Assembly: GCA_005883775.1 (NCBI GenBank) | Contig: VBEU01000068.1 | Location: forward strand, 1 to 27,672 | DNA: 27,672 bases | DNA from: Chloroflexota bacterium | Lineage (GTDB): Bacteria > Chloroflexota > Limnocylindria > P2-11E | Direction: 5' to 3' | Part shown: one piece after another, positions 7,816 through 15,137 of the stretch | How positions within the stretch are numbered: the stretch's first letter is position 1 | How the letters are laid out: each line of letters starts with the position of its first letter | Notes under the pieces: model-generated | Told to the model about the DNA's origin: nothing | Database searches by the model: none | The model's input: only the letters and a program-made list of their open reading frames with translations | Made by a program: the position numbers and the translations under genes

Positions 7816-9063
7816 TCACCAGTTGCCGAGTGGGCTCGCGGGAAGCGGGACCGATGCCGGGTGGATCACGTAGACGATCCCGCCCGTCGAGGTCATCCAA
7901 TTCTGCTCGAACTGCGTGCGGTCGTAGACCCGTTGCACGGTCGCGTCGCTCGTCGCCGCGGGATCGTTCACGACCGGATCGCCGTTCGCCATGAAACCAA
8001 CGATCACGAGAAGGTGTCCCGACGTGCTCTTGAAGAGGAAACCGTCGAGCTTGTTCGAGGTGAAGGCGATGGACGCGACGAGCGGGATGCCTGCCTTGAT
8101 GAACTGCTCGGCCTCCGCGAGCGAGTGGAGCTGCGTGACCTCGCCGTCCAGGCCGCGGGCGCCGGCATACGCGACATTGAAGGGCCAGTTGCCCGCCCCC
8201 TGGTAGTGGTAGTCGTACACATAGCGGGCGGCGTAATCCACCCAGGGGTCGGCGATCCGAGGGTAGTCCTTCAGCACGTAGCCGTACTCGGTTTTGCTCG
8301 GGCCGTTGCCCCAGTAGCCGACCACCATCGACGTCGACGTCGGACTGCACCAAGCTTCGCCGCCGCCGTCGTATTGCGGGTACTGACCGGAGTGGGTCTC
8401 CTGGGAGTACTGCGGGACCGCCAGGATCTGGTCTTGCGTCATCGTGGTCGTGCTCGGCGAGTAAGGCTTCGTGTTCACAGGGTCAGATGCGACCGCGCCG
8501 ATCCGCGTGACCGACGGAGAAGCCGACAAGCCCCTGAGACGGTAGAGGTCGAGCTTGAGCTGGTACCCGATCATCGGATGGTCTTTCGCGAAGAACGTGT
8601 CGATCGCGATGTATCCATCGGCGTCGCCCTGGTGCCCGACCGACGTCCGGTAGATATCGCCGTCGCCCGAGGCCCAGATGCCCATCGTGTACCACTTTGT
8701 GAGGTTGCCGTCGTCGCGCCGCGCGCGCATGGAGACCCAGACGAACGTCCCGGATGGCGTTTGCGCGATCCACGACGACACGAGCTCGCTAAAACCGAAC
8801 CCGGTCGTCCACTCCGTCGAGATCCAGCTGCCCACGTCATAGGTATTGGTGGTGCCGAGGTATGGATCCGCATAGGTCTTCGCGGTGAATCCACTCGACG
8901 CGAGTGTCAGCGCTCCGCTTCTGACTGTTGTTCCCTCACCGGCGGTGAGCGCGAAGCGGTGGTAGCTCACCGGATACGACTGCGACGCGGCGGCCGGACC
9001 CGCCGTGGCCGATTGGCCGAGCAGCAGCGCGAGCACCGCAATAAGCGCGACTGGGATCCTCAC
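7816..9063 (-). CDS. Secreted C39-family cysteine peptidase-like protein (copy A)
   Basis: Exported protein of 415 residues with a papain-like Peptidase_C39_2-type domain at the C-terminus. The GTG 9063 start is fixed by AGGAGG six bases upstream. A signal peptide covers about residues 1-27 (hydrophobic LIAVLALLLG, then ATAGPAAA). Residues 30-210 are a beta-rich domain (SGDGDIYRTSVGHQ, WTTGFGFSELVSSW). The peptidase domain follows with GGGEAWCSPTS (nucleophile Cys239), GHLLVIVGF (His350) and VNDPAA (Asn366/Asp367). These give a plausible Cys-His-Asn/Asp set. A close paralogue lies immediately upstream, 43 bases away. Substrate is unknown; a role in processing or degrading extracellular proteins or peptides is inference. 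Confidence 0.88.
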   Translation of the reverse strand: MRIPVALIAVLALLLGQSATAGPAAASQSYPVSYHRFALTAGEGTTVRSGALTLASSGFTAKTYADPYLGTTNTYDVGSWISTEWTTGFGFSELVSSWIAQTPSGTFVWVSMRARRDDGNLTKWYTMGIWASGDGDIYRTSVGHQGDADGYIAIDTFFAKDHPMIGYQLKLDLYRLRGLSASPSVTRIGAVASDPVNTKPYSPSTTTMTQDQILAVPQYSQETHSGQYPQYDGGGEAWCSPTSTSMVVGYWGNGPSKTEYGYVLKDYPRIADPWVDYAARYVYDYHYQGAGNWPFNVAYAGARGLDGEVTQLHSLAEAEQFIKAGIPLVASIAFTSNKLDGFLFKSTSGHLLVIVGFMANGDPVVNDPAATSDATVQRVYDRTQFEQNWMTSTGGIVYVIHPASVPLPASPLGNW

Positions 9064-9069
9064 CGTCAA

Positions 9070-9075
9070 CCTCCT
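9070..9075 (-). promoter_or_regulatory. Strong ribosome binding site fixing the GTG start of C39 copy A
   Basis: AGGAGG on the minus strand, six bases before GTG 9063. The open frame continues upstream to an ATG at 9300 inside the paralogous gene, so this site decides the start. Confidence 0.75.
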
Positions 9076-9106
9076 CCGCGTATGGCCGCGCAAGACTAGC
9101 GCGGTC

Positions 9107-10435
9107 TCACCAGTTCGGCGGCAATCCGGGTACGTTCGGCGGCAACGCTTTCCCTCGCGGGTAGATGACGTAGACGATCCCACCCGAACCGCCCAGCCAC
9201 ACGCGCTCGAAATCCGCACGGCCGTAGACCTTGCGGACGTCCTGGCTCGTCTTGGCCGCAGGATCGTTCGTAATGACATCGCCGTTCGCGTCGAAGCCAC
9301 GGATGACGAGAAGATGCCCGTTCGTCTTTCCGAACAGGAATCCGGGCAGATCGCCGTTGATCGACGCGACGAGCGGGATGCTCGTCGCGATGAAACGCTG
9401 GGCCTCGCTCAGCGACCGCAGGCGAGTGACGAATCCCTCGAAGCCGAAGCGTGTCGCGTAGGCCACGTTCGCGGGCCAGTTCCCGGCGCCCTTGTAGTTC
9501 CAGTCGTACGCGTAGCGCGCCGCGTGGTCGACCTGGCCATCGCCGTAGTCCGGCCCCGGGAACGCCTGAAGCTCGTCATCGGACGGGCCGCCACCGAGCG
9601 CGCCCAGGACCATCGCGGTCGAGGTGGGGCTGCACCAGGCCTCGCCCCCTCCGTCGTATTCAGGGAACTCGCCTCTGTGCTCCTCCTGCGAGAGCGCGGG
9701 CACCTGCAGGTCGATCGCGCTCCCGTCGAAGGGGCTTGGCATCTCGTATTTGAAGGGGGACGAGACCATCGCGGCGAGCATCTGAATTGACGGGGTCGCC
9801 GTGCTTGGGGTGCGCCGGTAGAGCGTCACGCGGAGCCGGTAGGCGTCGAGCGGCGCCGCCGCGGCGGCGCGCTTGAAGGTGTCGATGTGCACGTCGCCGT
9901 CGGCGCTCGCCTGGCCAGACGCCGACGTGCGATGAATGTCCGTGTCCCCGGACGCCCAGGTCATCATCGTGTAGAACCTCGTTTCGCGGTCCGACCCGCG
10001 GCCCTGTATCTCGAGGCTGATCCAGGTGGTCGCGGGGGTCTCCGCGTTCCACGACGCGACGAGCTCGTCGAACGGGAACGCGACCGGCATCCATTCGCTC
10101 GTCCATGAGCCACTTTCGAAGGCGATGCCCGGCTGACCATACGGGTCGTCATAGGAACCGCTCACCAGTCCGCTCGCGGCGAGCACCAGCGGACCCGTCC
10201 CGGTGACGCCGCTCGCGGAGCCCCGCGAAAGGTCGGCACGCGCGAAGCTCACGGCGGGAGCGTTCGCCGGCTGCGGGACCAGGGTTGGTGTCGGTGCGGG
10301 CGTGCTCGTGGTCACGACGGCGCTCGGCGCGGTCGTCCCATCACTCGGAGGCGTGGTCGTGCCCACGCACGTCGCGGCGAGCAGCGTGGCGGCGACTGCG
10401 ATCGCGGATCGTCGCGCTCCCTGTCCTCTCCTCAC
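9107..10435 (-). CDS. Secreted C39-family cysteine peptidase-like protein (copy B)
   Basis: Paralogue of the neighbouring C39-type gene, 442 residues, same domain order. The N-terminus (start GTG 10435) has RR followed by a hydrophobic stretch and LLAATC, which resembles but does not perfectly match a lipobox (Thr at -1). A Thr/Pro-rich linker with PTPTLVPQP follows to about residue 60. The beta-rich domain has WTSEWMPVAFPFDELV and ASGDTDIHRTSASGQ, matching copy A. The peptidase domain has GGGEAWCSPTS (Cys268), GHLLVIRGF (His374) and TNDPAA (Asn390). The frame is open much further upstream (to 11065), but that part is antisense to the sulfurtransferase. The start is 39 bases from the divergent sulfurtransferase start. 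The linker and atypical lipobox suggest surface attachment, unlike copy A. Confidence 0.88.
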   Translation of the reverse strand: MRRGQGARRSAIAVAATLLAATCVGTTTPPSDGTTAPSAVVTTSTPAPTPTLVPQPANAPAVSFARADLSRGSASGVTGTGPLVLAASGLVSGSYDDPYGQPGIAFESGSWTSEWMPVAFPFDELVASWNAETPATTWISLEIQGRGSDRETRFYTMMTWASGDTDIHRTSASGQASADGDVHIDTFKRAAAAAPLDAYRLRVTLYRRTPSTATPSIQMLAAMVSSPFKYEMPSPFDGSAIDLQVPALSQEEHRGEFPEYDGGGEAWCSPTSTAMVLGALGGGPSDDELQAFPGPDYGDGQVDHAARYAYDWNYKGAGNWPANVAYATRFGFEGFVTRLRSLSEAQRFIATSIPLVASINGDLPGFLFGKTNGHLLVIRGFDANGDVITNDPAAKTSQDVRKVYGRADFERVWLGGSGGIVYVIYPRGKALPPNVPGLPPNW

Positions 10436-10474
10436 ACGTCGCGCATCGAGACTAGCGCGGATAGAGTCACATTC

Positions 10475-11332
10475 GTGAGCACCCTGCCACGCGCCGAGCT
10501 CTTCTGGTCGACCGAGCGGGTCGCGTCCGCGATCGGCGATCCGGGCGTGCGCATCGTCGATTGCCGGTTCAGCTTCGACGAAGATATGCGCGCCCGTTAC
10601 CTCGACGGGCACGTGCCGGGGGCCGTGTACGTGAACTGGGCCGAGGATCTCTCCGCGCCCCCGCCGGCGTCCGGCCATCCACGCTGGATGCTGCAGGCCC
10701 CGGGCGACTTCGCCCGGACGATGGCCCGCCTCGGCATCGGCAACGAGACGACGGTCGTGGGTTATGACTCCGAAGGCGGCCATCACGCCGCCCGGCTCTG
10801 GCTGGCCCTTCGGCGGTTTGGGCACGATCGCATGGCGGTGATGGAGGGTGGTATCCAGAAGTGGATCGCCGAAGGCCGGCCGCTCGAGACCGGAGCGCGA
10901 TCCCTGGAGAAGCCGGCGGTCTTCACGCCCCGTCCGCGCGAGGGGGTCGTCGCATCGAAGGAGGACGTCCTGGCGGCCGTGCGCTCGGGCGACCCCTGGC
11001 TGCTCGACGTGCGCCGCGACAGTGAGTTCACCGGCGTCGAGAAGCGCGCGGCGCGCGGCGGACACATCCCCGGCGCGGTGAACATCCTCTGGAAGGACGC
11101 TCTCAAAGAGGATTGGACGCTACGCGACGCGGACGAGCTCGAGGAGTTCTACATGAACGCGGGTTTCGGACCCGAGACGAGCACGATCACGTACTGCCAG
11201 GCCGGCGTGCGCGCCGCGTTCACGCACCTCGTGCTGACCGCGCTCGGTCACGACGAGGTGCGCACGTACGATGGTTCGTGGGAGGAGTGGGGCAACGAAC
11301 CCGACCTCCCGATCATCACCGGACGAAGCTGA
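10475..11332 (+). CDS. Two-domain rhodanese sulfurtransferase (thiosulfate/3-mercaptopyruvate type)
   Basis: Cytoplasmic enzyme transferring sulfane sulfur from thiosulfate or 3-mercaptopyruvate to a thiol or cyanide acceptor; the exact donor cannot be told here. It has 285 residues from GTG 10475. The first rhodanese domain (about 8-130) carries VRIVDCRF, HVPGAVYVNW and the degenerate active loop VVGYDSEGG without Cys. The second (about 150-280) carries WLLDVRRDSEF, GHIPGAVNI and the active loop TYCQAGVRA with catalytic Cys241. This inactive-active pairing is usual for the family. It ends by overlapping the convergent CAP-domain gene by 17 bases. Confidence 0.92.
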   Translation: MSTLPRAELFWSTERVASAIGDPGVRIVDCRFSFDEDMRARYLDGHVPGAVYVNWAEDLSAPPPASGHPRWMLQAPGDFARTMARLGIGNETTVVGYDSEGGHHAARLWLALRRFGHDRMAVMEGGIQKWIAEGRPLETGARSLEKPAVFTPRPREGVVASKEDVLAAVRSGDPWLLDVRRDSEFTGVEKRAARGGHIPGAVNILWKDALKEDWTLRDADELEEFYMNAGFGPETSTITYCQAGVRAAFTHLVLTALGHDEVRTYDGSWEEWGNEPDLPIITGRS

Positions 11333-12317
11333 GGCTGCCGCTCGCCGCGATCGACGGAAGAACGTGGATCACAAAGAAGATGCCATCGTCCTCGAGCCAC
11401 GCGGCTCCATCGACCACGCCTCGGAGACCGAGGCGATAGTCACCGGCGGTGGTCGGGGCCCGAAGCGTGAACTCGAACCAGCCGACCTCGCCCGGACCCA
11501 CATACTCGGTGGTCGTCGAGGTCAGCCGATTCGCTGAGAGCCAGTCGGCCGCCAGGTCTGGACGTTCGGCATCTTGCGGTTCGCTCGTGCCGAGATTGGC
11601 CTGCTGATCGGCGACTCCCCGGTACCAGCCACGTGATCCGGTGTTCGTGAGCGCCACCACAAGGGTCGTCCGCTCACCGGCGGCGACAACCGGGTCCGGG
11701 CTTTGCGCGGACCAGCTCGCGTGATAGCCGGAATCGGGAGGGAGCGCCACCTGCGCGGGCGTGGCGTAATGCGACTGAACGCTCGCGGTCGTGACCGCCC
11801 GAGCGGCGGGAACGGCGCGGACGACGTCGACGACGCCGCCGAAGTCCGCGGTCCAGTACCAGCCGTACGTCGATCCGGTCGTGTACCCGTGCCCGACGCC
11901 GATCGCGTGGTACTGCGGGTTCACGAGGACCGCGTAGTGCGCGGGGCTGTTGATCCACCCATTCAGCACGTCGGCCGTCGTCGTGTAGCCGGCGGCGAGG
12001 TCCTCTCCGGTCCACGTGCCGAAGGCCGGGTAGCCCGCGTCGAACATGCGCTGCGTCGGCGAGCGCCCGTCGAGCGAGGTGTGGGCGAAATAGTTGCGCG
12101 CGCCCATGTCGGCGGACATCCATTTCGCTGCGACGGTCAGCGTGTCGGAGACGGTAAGGGTTGGCAGACCCCGCGCCGCGCGAAACGCATTGATGCGCGC
12201 GACGAGATCCTGCTCGACCCCATCGATGCCCGCTCCCTCGGCGAGCAGCGGTGCGAACGAGCCAAGCACGCCCACGACCGCAAGCACGCTCGCCACGGTG
12301 GCCGCGGTAAATCGCAT
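11316..12317 (-). CDS. Secreted CAP-domain protein with C-terminal NBR1-like Ig domain
   Basis: Exported 333-residue protein. A signal peptide covers residues 1-27 (hydrophobic VLAVVGVLGSFAPLLA). The CAP/SCP (YkwD-like) domain spans about 33-162 with INAFRAARGLPTL, NYFAHTSLDGRSP (His79), GEDLAAGY (Glu105) and WINSPAHYAVLVNP (His127), the conserved CAP cavity residues. The C-terminal part (about 200-325) resembles the NBR1-type Ig-like fold seen in bacterial secreted proteins: VVALTNTGSRGWYRG, YVGPGEVGWFEFTLRAP, GDYRLGLRGV. Molecular function of bacterial CAP proteins is largely unknown. The 3' end overlaps the convergent sulfurtransferase gene by 17 bases. Confidence 0.9.
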   Translation of the reverse strand: MRFTAATVASVLAVVGVLGSFAPLLAEGAGIDGVEQDLVARINAFRAARGLPTLTVSDTLTVAAKWMSADMGARNYFAHTSLDGRSPTQRMFDAGYPAFGTWTGEDLAAGYTTTADVLNGWINSPAHYAVLVNPQYHAIGVGHGYTTGSTYGWYWTADFGGVVDVVRAVPAARAVTTASVQSHYATPAQVALPPDSGYHASWSAQSPDPVVAAGERTTLVVALTNTGSRGWYRGVADQQANLGTSEPQDAERPDLAADWLSANRLTSTTTEYVGPGEVGWFEFTLRAPTTAGDYRLGLRGVVDGAAWLEDDGIFFVIHVLPSIAASGSLSFVR

Positions 12318-12438
12318 GAGCCCTCCCCTCGGTGCAGCCCATGCTTGATGCGGACGCCTCCGGGAAGAGTCGCGTCAGGGTCTCAACGAAACCGGTCGAT
12401 GCGGACTTGATCCGAGGGGCTCGGTTGCCTACCAGGTG

Positions 12439-13648
12439 CTAGCGGCGTCGGATCGCGCTGTCGATCTCCGCGGCGAGCTCGGGCGGCACGTCTGCCTCGA
12501 TGCGGATGCCGGCCTCTTCGTAATCTCTTCTTGACGCGCTTCCAGCCGGCAGCGGCGGCCTCCGCGAGACGCACGCGCAACGCGTCCAGACCGTCGCCGT
12601 TGCGCGCCGACACGAGGATTGCCGCGGGAAACTCGGCTGCGAGCGCCTCGCGGAGCGCCTCACCTTCTTCGCCGCGCAGACGATCGATCTGATTCAAGAC
12701 GACCAGGCGAGGACGATGCTCAAGCCCGAGCGACGCAAGCGTCTCGTCGACGACGCGCATGTGCTCGTGCAGATTCGGATGCATCACATCGGCGACGTGT
12801 ACGAGGAGATCGGCATCGGCGAGCTCCTCGAGCGTCGCGCGGAACGCGGCGACGAGAGTCGGCGGCAGCTTGTTCACGAAGCCGACGGTGTCCGAAAGGA
12901 GGATCGTCGCGCCGCTCGGAAGGGCCGCGCGCCGTGTGGTCGGGTCAAGCGTCGCGAAGGGCTGATCCGCGACGAGCACGTCCGAGCCGGCGAGCGCGTT
13001 CATCAGCGTCGATTTCCCGGCGTTCGTGTACCCGACGATGGCGGCGAGGAACATTCCTTCGCTCGCGCGCGAGCCTCGAGCCCGCTCGCGCTGTCGCGCG
13101 ACCTCGTCGAGCTGCTTTCGCAGATCCTGGATGCGTTTGCGGATGATCTGACGGTCGCTCTCGAGCTTCGATTCGCCCGGACCGCGCGTGCCGATGCCAC
13201 CGCCGAGGCGCGACATCTCCTTGCCGCGTCCGGTGAGGCGCGGCAGCCGATACTCGAGCTGCGCGAGCTCGACCTGGATCCGACCCTCGCGCGAGCGCGC
13301 ATGTCTCGCGAAGATGTCCAGGATCACGGCCGAGCGGTCGACGACGGCCACGCCGGTGATCTCCTCGAGCGTGCGCTGCTGCGACGGCTTGAGCTCGTCG
13401 TCGCAGATCACGATATCGGCGCGGAGGCGCGACACCTCGCGGCCGATCTCGCCGGCCTTTCCCTTGCCCACGTAGGAATTCGGATCGCGCGTCCTTCGAG
13501 CCTGCAGCGAGCGCCCGGCGACGATCCCTCCGGCCGCTTCGACGAGAGATCCGAGCTCATCGAGCGAATCGTCGCCGTCGAGCCGCGAGCGCGGGATCTC
13601 GACGCCCACGAGGTAGGCCCGCTCGGGCGGTGTCTCGGTCTCGATCAG
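12439..13648 (-). CDS. hflX: HflX ribosome-splitting GTPase, C-terminus reached after a frame change
   Basis: HflX binds 50S subunits and splits stalled or heat-damaged ribosomes using GTP. Seen are the N-terminal domain (ERAYLVGVE, DPNSYVGKGKAGEI, ICDDELKPSQQR), the HflX signature GGIGTRGPGESKLE, and the G domain with GYTNAGKST (G1), DTVGFVNKLP (G3) and NQID (G4). The G-domain frame runs to 12383 with a meaningless tail. The usual C-terminal strand (RRDYEEAGIRIEADVPPEL) is in another frame ending at TAG 12439, so one base is probably wrong between about 12521 and 12546. The homology begins at IETETPPERAYL, and the best start is CTG 13648. This overlaps the TGA of the dapF remnant as CTGA, with GAGGGG eight bases upstream. 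The only ATG (13813) would add unrelated residues. Confidence 0.92.
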
Positions 13649-13842
13649 GGTGTCGACCCCTCGAAGACGTACTCGGCGGGACCGGCGAGCTCGAACACGC
13701 GCGGTCCCGCGCGGACGAACAGGTCGCCACCCGGTACACGCACCGTGACGAGCTCCGCCATAGGCTGGTCCGCCATCGCGGCCGCCACGGTGGCGCACGC
13801 GCTGGTCCCGCACGCGAGAGCACCGAGGGCTCTCCTAGTCAT
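13645..13842 (-). pseudogene. Displaced 3' end of a second dapF (diaminopimelate epimerase C-terminal fragment)
   Basis: Sixty-five codons whose product matches the last 55 residues of DapF: LACGTSACATVAAA (the catalytic-Cys loop, normally LACGTG), VTVRVPGGDLFVR and ELAGPAEYVFEGS. The intact dapF at 14397-15137 ends with the corresponding LACGTGALGAVVAA, VRVRLPGGTLLVR and ELVGPAEYVFRGE, so this is a diverged second copy of the same region (about half the residues identical). The first nine residues (MTRRALGA) do not match DapF. The N-terminal 187 residues are absent, so it cannot be an active epimerase. Its stop still overlaps the hflX start, as the end of a native dapF would in a miaA-dapF-hflX operon. 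Confidence 0.82.
13646..13662 (-). promoter_or_regulatory. Shine-Dalgarno and CTGA stop/start overlap linking dapF remnant to hflX
   Basis: On the minus strand GAGGGG (13662-13657) lies eight bases before CTG (13648-13646), whose last two bases are shared with the TGA (13647-13645) of the dapF remnant. No ATG, GTG or TTG lies in the hflX frame between 13813 and the first conserved residues, so a CTG start with translational coupling is the simplest reading. Confidence 0.5.
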
Positions 13843-14359
13843 TTCTGCTCTCGGCCGTTGTTCGAATACCCATGATGAGCAGCCAGGCTCCAGAAATCAT
13901 GAAGGCAAGCAGGCCGATCATCGAAATCGCCGCCAGATACAAACCAGCGAGGTATCCGCCGAATAGCAAGGCAGCACCGACGATTTCGACGAGATGAAGC
14001 GCGGTGCCGCCGATCAGTCGAGGAGTTTGGAGCCCCACCGAGCTTCCACCGAGGCGAATGGCCTGAACATAGCCGTAGACGTAGACGATCCCGGCCGCGG
14101 CCGAGACGATGAGCCATTCCAGTCCTACCGCCTGATGATCCTGACCGCCCATCACCCCAAGACCGCAGATCATGAAGATGGCAGTGAACCCGGCGATCGT
14201 GCCGACCGCCCGACGGCGGTGCGTTGGGTCTCGCGCGATGAGGTTCGGGTTGAGCGACATCGCGACAAACACCAAGCCGGTCAAAGCCGCAGCTGCCCCG
14301 CCGACGGTGATGAAGTAGTCATGCCACTCATCGGGTCGATAGATGTCAGTCATCGGCAT
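13835..14359 (-). CDS. Small integral membrane protein in an AT-richer insert
   Basis: A 174-residue protein with about five hydrophobic helices: YFITVGGAAAALTGLVFVAM, FTAIFMICGLGVMGG, LIVSAAAGIVYVYGYVQAI, HLVEIVGAALLFGGYLAGLY and SMIGLLAFMISGAWLLIMG. A charged DPTHRRRA loop lies between the first two. There is no signal peptide or recognised catalytic motif. I do not know its function. Its GC content is about 52-58% in the lines I counted, against about 70% in dapF and hflX, which points to recent acquisition. It lies 37 bases after the dapF stop and overlaps the dapF remnant by eight bases, interrupting the usual dapF-hflX order. Confidence 0.8.
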   Translation of the reverse strand: MPMTDIYRPDEWHDYFITVGGAAAALTGLVFVAMSLNPNLIARDPTHRRRAVGTIAGFTAIFMICGLGVMGGQDHQAVGLEWLIVSAAAGIVYVYGYVQAIRLGGSSVGLQTPRLIGGTALHLVEIVGAALLFGGYLAGLYLAAISMIGLLAFMISGAWLLIMGIRTTAESRND

Positions 14360-14396
14360 GGGTTCTCTTCGGTGTATGTGACCGGGATTGGCTTCG

Positions 14397-15137
14397 TCAC
14401 GAGGCGAGCTCGCCCCGGAAGACGTACTCCGCGGGCCCCACTAGCTCATAGCGATCCGGTCCTGGTCGGACGAGAAGCGTTCCTCCCGGAAGCCTGACGC
14501 GCACCTCGCGAGCGTTTACCTCGCCCAACGAAAGAGCTGCTACTACTGCGCCCAGCGCACCCGTCCCACAGGCGAGCGTCTCCCCAACCCCGCGCTCGTC
14601 GACCCGGAGCAGGATGAGGTCGGGCGCTACGACGCGCGCGACCTCCACGTTCGCGTCGCCGAGGGCTGCGCGCGCGGCCACCGCGAGCGCCGTCAGATCC
14701 GCATTCGCGGGATCCGGGACAAAGAGCACGACGTGCGGATTACCAAAGCTCACGCGATATCCACGCACGCCGTCGACGGCGATGGGCTCGGGCGAGCGCG
14801 GTCGCGCGAAGGCGATCGCGATCCCGGTCCCCTCCCCGCGCGCCACCACGTCGCCGCCCGCAAAGGAAAGCTCCACCTCATCGCCGCCGTGACGGTCGAG
14901 AAGATACCGTGCCACGCACCGCGCGCCGTTCCCGCACGATTCGCCCATTGAACCGTCCGCGTTATGTATGGTCACGCGCCAGCAGCGTCCCCGCGCCTCG
15001 CCGATGACGAGCACACCGTCGGCTCCGATCCCGCGCCGGCGGTCGCAAAGATCGCGCACCCGTGCGGCGGTCATGTCGGCCGGTCCATCCACGATCACGA
15101 AGTCGTTCCCGCAGCCGTGCATCTTCGTGAACTTCAT
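14397..15137 (-). CDS. dapF: Diaminopimelate epimerase
   Basis: Cytoplasmic PLP-independent epimerase converting LL- to meso-diaminopimelate for peptidoglycan and lysine. It is 246 residues, slightly short for the family (about 270). N-terminal MHGCGNDFVIVD and GADGVLVI are conserved. The two catalytic cysteines are Cys68 in ESCGNGARC and Cys190 in LACGTGA, with FGNPHVV between. The ATG start overlaps the miaA stop as ATGA, so translation is coupled. The region after Cys190 is the part duplicated downstream at 13645-13842 and may be a recombinant end. Confidence 0.96.
   Translation of the reverse strand: MKFTKMHGCGNDFVIVDGPADMTAARVRDLCDRRRGIGADGVLVIGEARGRCWRVTIHNADGSMGESCGNGARCVARYLLDRHGGDEVELSFAGGDVVARGEGTGIAIAFARPRSPEPIAVDGVRGYRVSFGNPHVVLFVPDPANADLTALAVAARAALGDANVEVARVVAPDLILLRVDERGVGETLACGTGALGAVVAALSLGEVNAREVRVRLPGGTLLVRPGPDRYELVGPAEYVFRGELAS

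Noticed and set aside
9063..11065. Long upstream extensions of both C39-type peptidase frames
   Set aside because: Copy A has a clear AGGAGG-GTG start at 9063. The extension of copy B is antisense to the sulfurtransferase.
12716..13966. Plus-strand open frame of 416 codons
   Set aside because: Antisense to hflX; composition is shadow-like (Arg, Ala, Asp) and has no recognisable domain.
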